Below are positions 62,580-64,000 of a stretch of 64,000 bases of DNA, piece by piece. The stretch lies in NCBI RefSeq assembly GCF_000422785.1, contig NZ_AUGS01000008.1, positions 224,934-288,933 of the forward strand, in the 5' to 3' direction. The translations under genes and the position numbers were made by a program. Position 1 is the first letter of the stretch. Each line of letters begins with the position of its first letter. The notes beneath the pieces are model-generated. The model did not search any database. It had not been told where the DNA came from and worked only from the letters and a program-made list of their open reading frames with translations. The stretch comes from Pseudovibrio exalbescens DSM 16456. Its GTDB lineage: Bacteria; Pseudomonadota; Alphaproteobacteria; Rhizobiales; Stappiaceae.

Positions 62580-63302
62580 CTACAACGCCTCCGCAAGCAG
62601 ACTGCGGCGCTCTGCTTCTGCCAATTCCGCCTCCAAATAGGCGTCTATGACCTCGGCAGGAGGCCCCTTGGCTGTCAACCTGCCGTCCTCAAGCAAGACA
62701 ACCTCGTCAAATGCGCGCAAGGCTCCCAGCTCGTGGCTTACAAAAATCACCTGCTGTGGCAAGCTCTCCAATTTTTTCAATAGGATATGCCGCGTCACGT
62801 GATCAAGGCTGGAAAACGGTTCATCGAGCAGAAGGACCTTCGGTTCCATGATCAGTATGGACAAAATGCAGATCAACTGCTTCTGGCCCTCCGATAACTG
62901 GTGAACCGGCTCTTCGGCAAATCGGCTACATCCGTGTTCAGCCAGGTAGGCACTGGCTTGCCGGCTCGCCGTTTTCTTGTCGCTACCCAACTGACGCAGC
63001 CCAAAGGCGACTTCTTCAAGGGCAGTTGGGAAAATCAACTGGTGATCCGGATTTTGAAAGACAAATCCAGCCACCCTGCTCAGGTTTTTTCGATCGTCCT
63101 CTCCGATGCCATGAACGCGAATGCGCCCGGAACTTACGGGAAGCAACCCGTTCAAAGCTCTGAGCAGAGAACTCTTTCCGGATCCGTTCCGGCCAATAAT
63201 GCCGATGCGCTGTGCTTGAAGATCCGCGCTGATATCCTCAACCACCCTTTTGTCACCGCGATCGATGCAAACGCTGGACAACTGGATCCCACTACCGCTC
63301 AC
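62580..63302 (-). CDS. bioM: Energy-coupling factor ATPase BioM
   Basis: 240 residues from a GTG start at 63302 with AGGAAG upstream. ABC ATPase motifs: RIGIIGRNGSGKSSLLRALN, FVFQNPDHQLIFPTALEEVA (the ECF-type Q-loop), LSEGQKQLICILSILIM, LLLDEPFSSLDHVT, and IFVSHEL. The FQNPDHQ and LSEGQKQ forms are typical of ECF ATPases. It is the first gene of bioMNY and the ligase/thiolase tail. The frame is open 45 codons upstream, but family similarity begins at the GTG. No BioR-type palindrome was recognised upstream. Confidence 0.92.
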   Translation of the reverse strand: MSGSGIQLSSVCIDRGDKRVVEDISADLQAQRIGIIGRNGSGKSSLLRALNGLLPVSSGRIRVHGIGEDDRKNLSRVAGFVFQNPDHQLIFPTALEEVAFGLRQLGSDKKTASRQASAYLAEHGCSRFAEEPVHQLSEGQKQLICILSILIMEPKVLLLDEPFSSLDHVTRHILLKKLESLPQQVIFVSHELGALRAFDEVVLLEDGRLTAKGPPAEVIDAYLEAELAEAERRSLLAEAL

Positions 63303-63583
63303 GGGCGCTTCCTGTTTTTGACGAACCAATCTGGCCTTTTGCGTAATCGTGGCCCCGGCGAAAGTCAAATCAACCGGAAACCTTACCCAAGACAAACACA
63401 GGCCAAACCTTCGGCAAGCCCCTTTGGACCCGGTCAAGACTTCCTAACTCCCATCAAAAGGGCCGAAGAATAAGGCGCATGGAAAAACCATCCGTCTGCG
63501 CACAGCACAACGAAGGGTCATCATGCACAGCGCCGGAGGGGTAGGCGTGTTATTGGCGTGTTTTAGATGGGTGTTTCAGACGC

Positions 63584-63618
63584 AAAAAGCCCCCGCGCGT
63601 TATGCGTCGGGGGCTTTT
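63584..63618 (-). terminator. rRNA operon terminator
   Basis: On the minus strand AAAAGCCCCCG, twelve-base loop, CGGGGGCTTTTT, ending the rRNA operon about 50 bases beyond 5S rRNA and 280 bases before bioM. The symmetric A and T runs make it work in both directions. Confidence 0.9.
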
Positions 63619-63658
63619 GGGATTGAGTTGTTCTGTTTGATGCTGGAGAGGTTTTTGT

Positions 63659-63800
63659 TTGTTGTTATCATGCCCGGCGGCGTCCTACTCTCCCGTGTCT
63701 TGAGACACAGTACCATTGGCGCTGGGGCGTTTCACTTCCGAGTTCGGGATGGGATCGGGTGGGGGCGCCCCGCTTTAGCCACCGGGCAGGATAACAACAA
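63659..63800. repeat. 11-bp inverted repeat flanking 5S rRNA (precursor processing helix)
   Basis: TTGTTGTTATC at 63659-63669 and GATAACAACAA at 63790-63800 are perfect inverted copies on either side of the mature 5S. With the terminal stem of 5S they form a long double helix in the precursor, the typical target of RNase processing. Confidence 0.75.
63671..63788 (-). rRNA. rrf: 5S ribosomal RNA
   Basis: About 118 bases on the minus strand. Terminal stem TGCCCGGTGGC with GCCGCCGGGCA, conserved CCATCCCGAACTCGGAAGTG in loop C, GCGCCAATGGTACTGTGTCT and GGGAGAGTAGGACGCCGCC at the 3' side. Ends are set by the terminal stem and may be off by one or two bases. Confidence 0.93.
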
Positions 63801-63841
63801 TTTGAGAAGCTGGATTTTTAGTGATTATAGCTTAATGGGAG

Positions 63842-64000
63842 TGATCAAGATCGAACGAGCTATTAGTAAGGCTCAGCTTCGTGTGTTGCCACACTTCCAC
63901 ATGCCTCCTATCGACGTGGTGGTCTACCACGGCTCTTCAGGGAGAACTCGTTTTGAGGTAGGTTTCCCGCTTAGATGCCTTCAGCGGTTATCCTTTCCGT
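63842..64000 (-). rRNA. rrl: 23S ribosomal RNA (partial, 3' end)
   Basis: The minus strand enters at the right edge with GGATAACCGCTGAAGGCATC, TAAGCGGGAAACCTACCTCA, and continues CTGAAGAGCCGTGGTAGACC to CTAATAGCTCGTTCGATCTT, all conserved parts of the 3' end of 23S rRNA. The exact 3' end near 63842 is estimated from the closing stem CTTGATC. The rest of the gene lies outside the window. Confidence 0.95.

Noticed and set aside
63303..63583. BioR-type operator (TTATCTATAA-like palindrome) ahead of bioM
   Set aside because: I searched by eye and found no such palindrome; the regulator of this operon is unknown.

Overview
The window looks like a stretch of chromosome from an alphaproteobacterium, most likely of the Hyphomicrobiales (Rhizobiales) type. 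The grounds are gene content and order: a SUV3-like helicase, S4 protein, FdxA, CarD, RpoH cluster; hemC-hemD-mitofilin-hemY divergent from tsaD-gpsA-YciI-EVE; leuB and asd; ModABC; and a BioMNY biotin transporter. Most of it is ordinary GC-rich chromosome. No phage, insertion sequence, CRISPR array or conjugative gene was seen. The left edge cuts a LuxR-type quorum-sensing regulator. The right edge cuts a 23S rRNA gene.

Layout. 1-9.8 kb: partial luxR, about 0.9 kb without genes, then helicase, S4 RNA-binding protein, ferredoxin, CarD, an RpoH-type sigma factor behind an ECF-like promoter, and a convergent M48 metalloprotease/SNase-like pair, followed by tRNA-Arg(CCT). 10-15 kb: an FMN 2-hydroxyacid dehydrogenase, nicotinamide phosphoribosyltransferase, and an AGE-epimerase/Gfo-Idh-MocA pair. 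15-24 kb: a complete amino-sugar regulon. murQ, an EIIA-HPr-EI fusion and a GlcNAc-type IICB permease run leftward. A GntR regulator, a SIS-type GlcN6P deaminase and nagA run rightward. Paired direct-repeat operator candidates lie between them. 24-37 kb: tRNA-Thr(CGT), the haem operon, tsaD, two tandem NUDIX genes, gpsA, YciI, EVE, RidA, carbonic anhydrase, glyoxalase and leuB.

37-46.9 kb: a mixed segment between leuB and asd (GNAT, an AT-rich 0.8 kb patch, LysR, U32 protein, M20 hydrolase, Ser/Thr dehydratase, TenA). asd is preceded by a previously unmarked threonine-run leader peptide. 47-54 kb: a small membrane protein, a DUF2726-like protein, modABC, a DUF533 protein, and a divergent Lrp/hpd pair. 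54-58 kb: otsB, GH15 glucoamylase-like, otsA. 58.7-63.3 kb: bioM-bioN-bioY-acyl-CoA ligase-thiolase, the last three joined by ATGA overlaps. 63.6-64 kb: 3' end of an rRNA operon (23S, 5S, terminator).

The most rewarding observations are the threonine-rich leader upstream of asd, the TGGTAY direct-repeat operators in the amino-sugar regulon, the biotin transporter cassette fused to a ligase and to a thiolase lacking its second catalytic cysteine, the duplicated IIB domain, and the ECF-type promoter at rpoH. All functional calls are by reading motifs; no database search was run.
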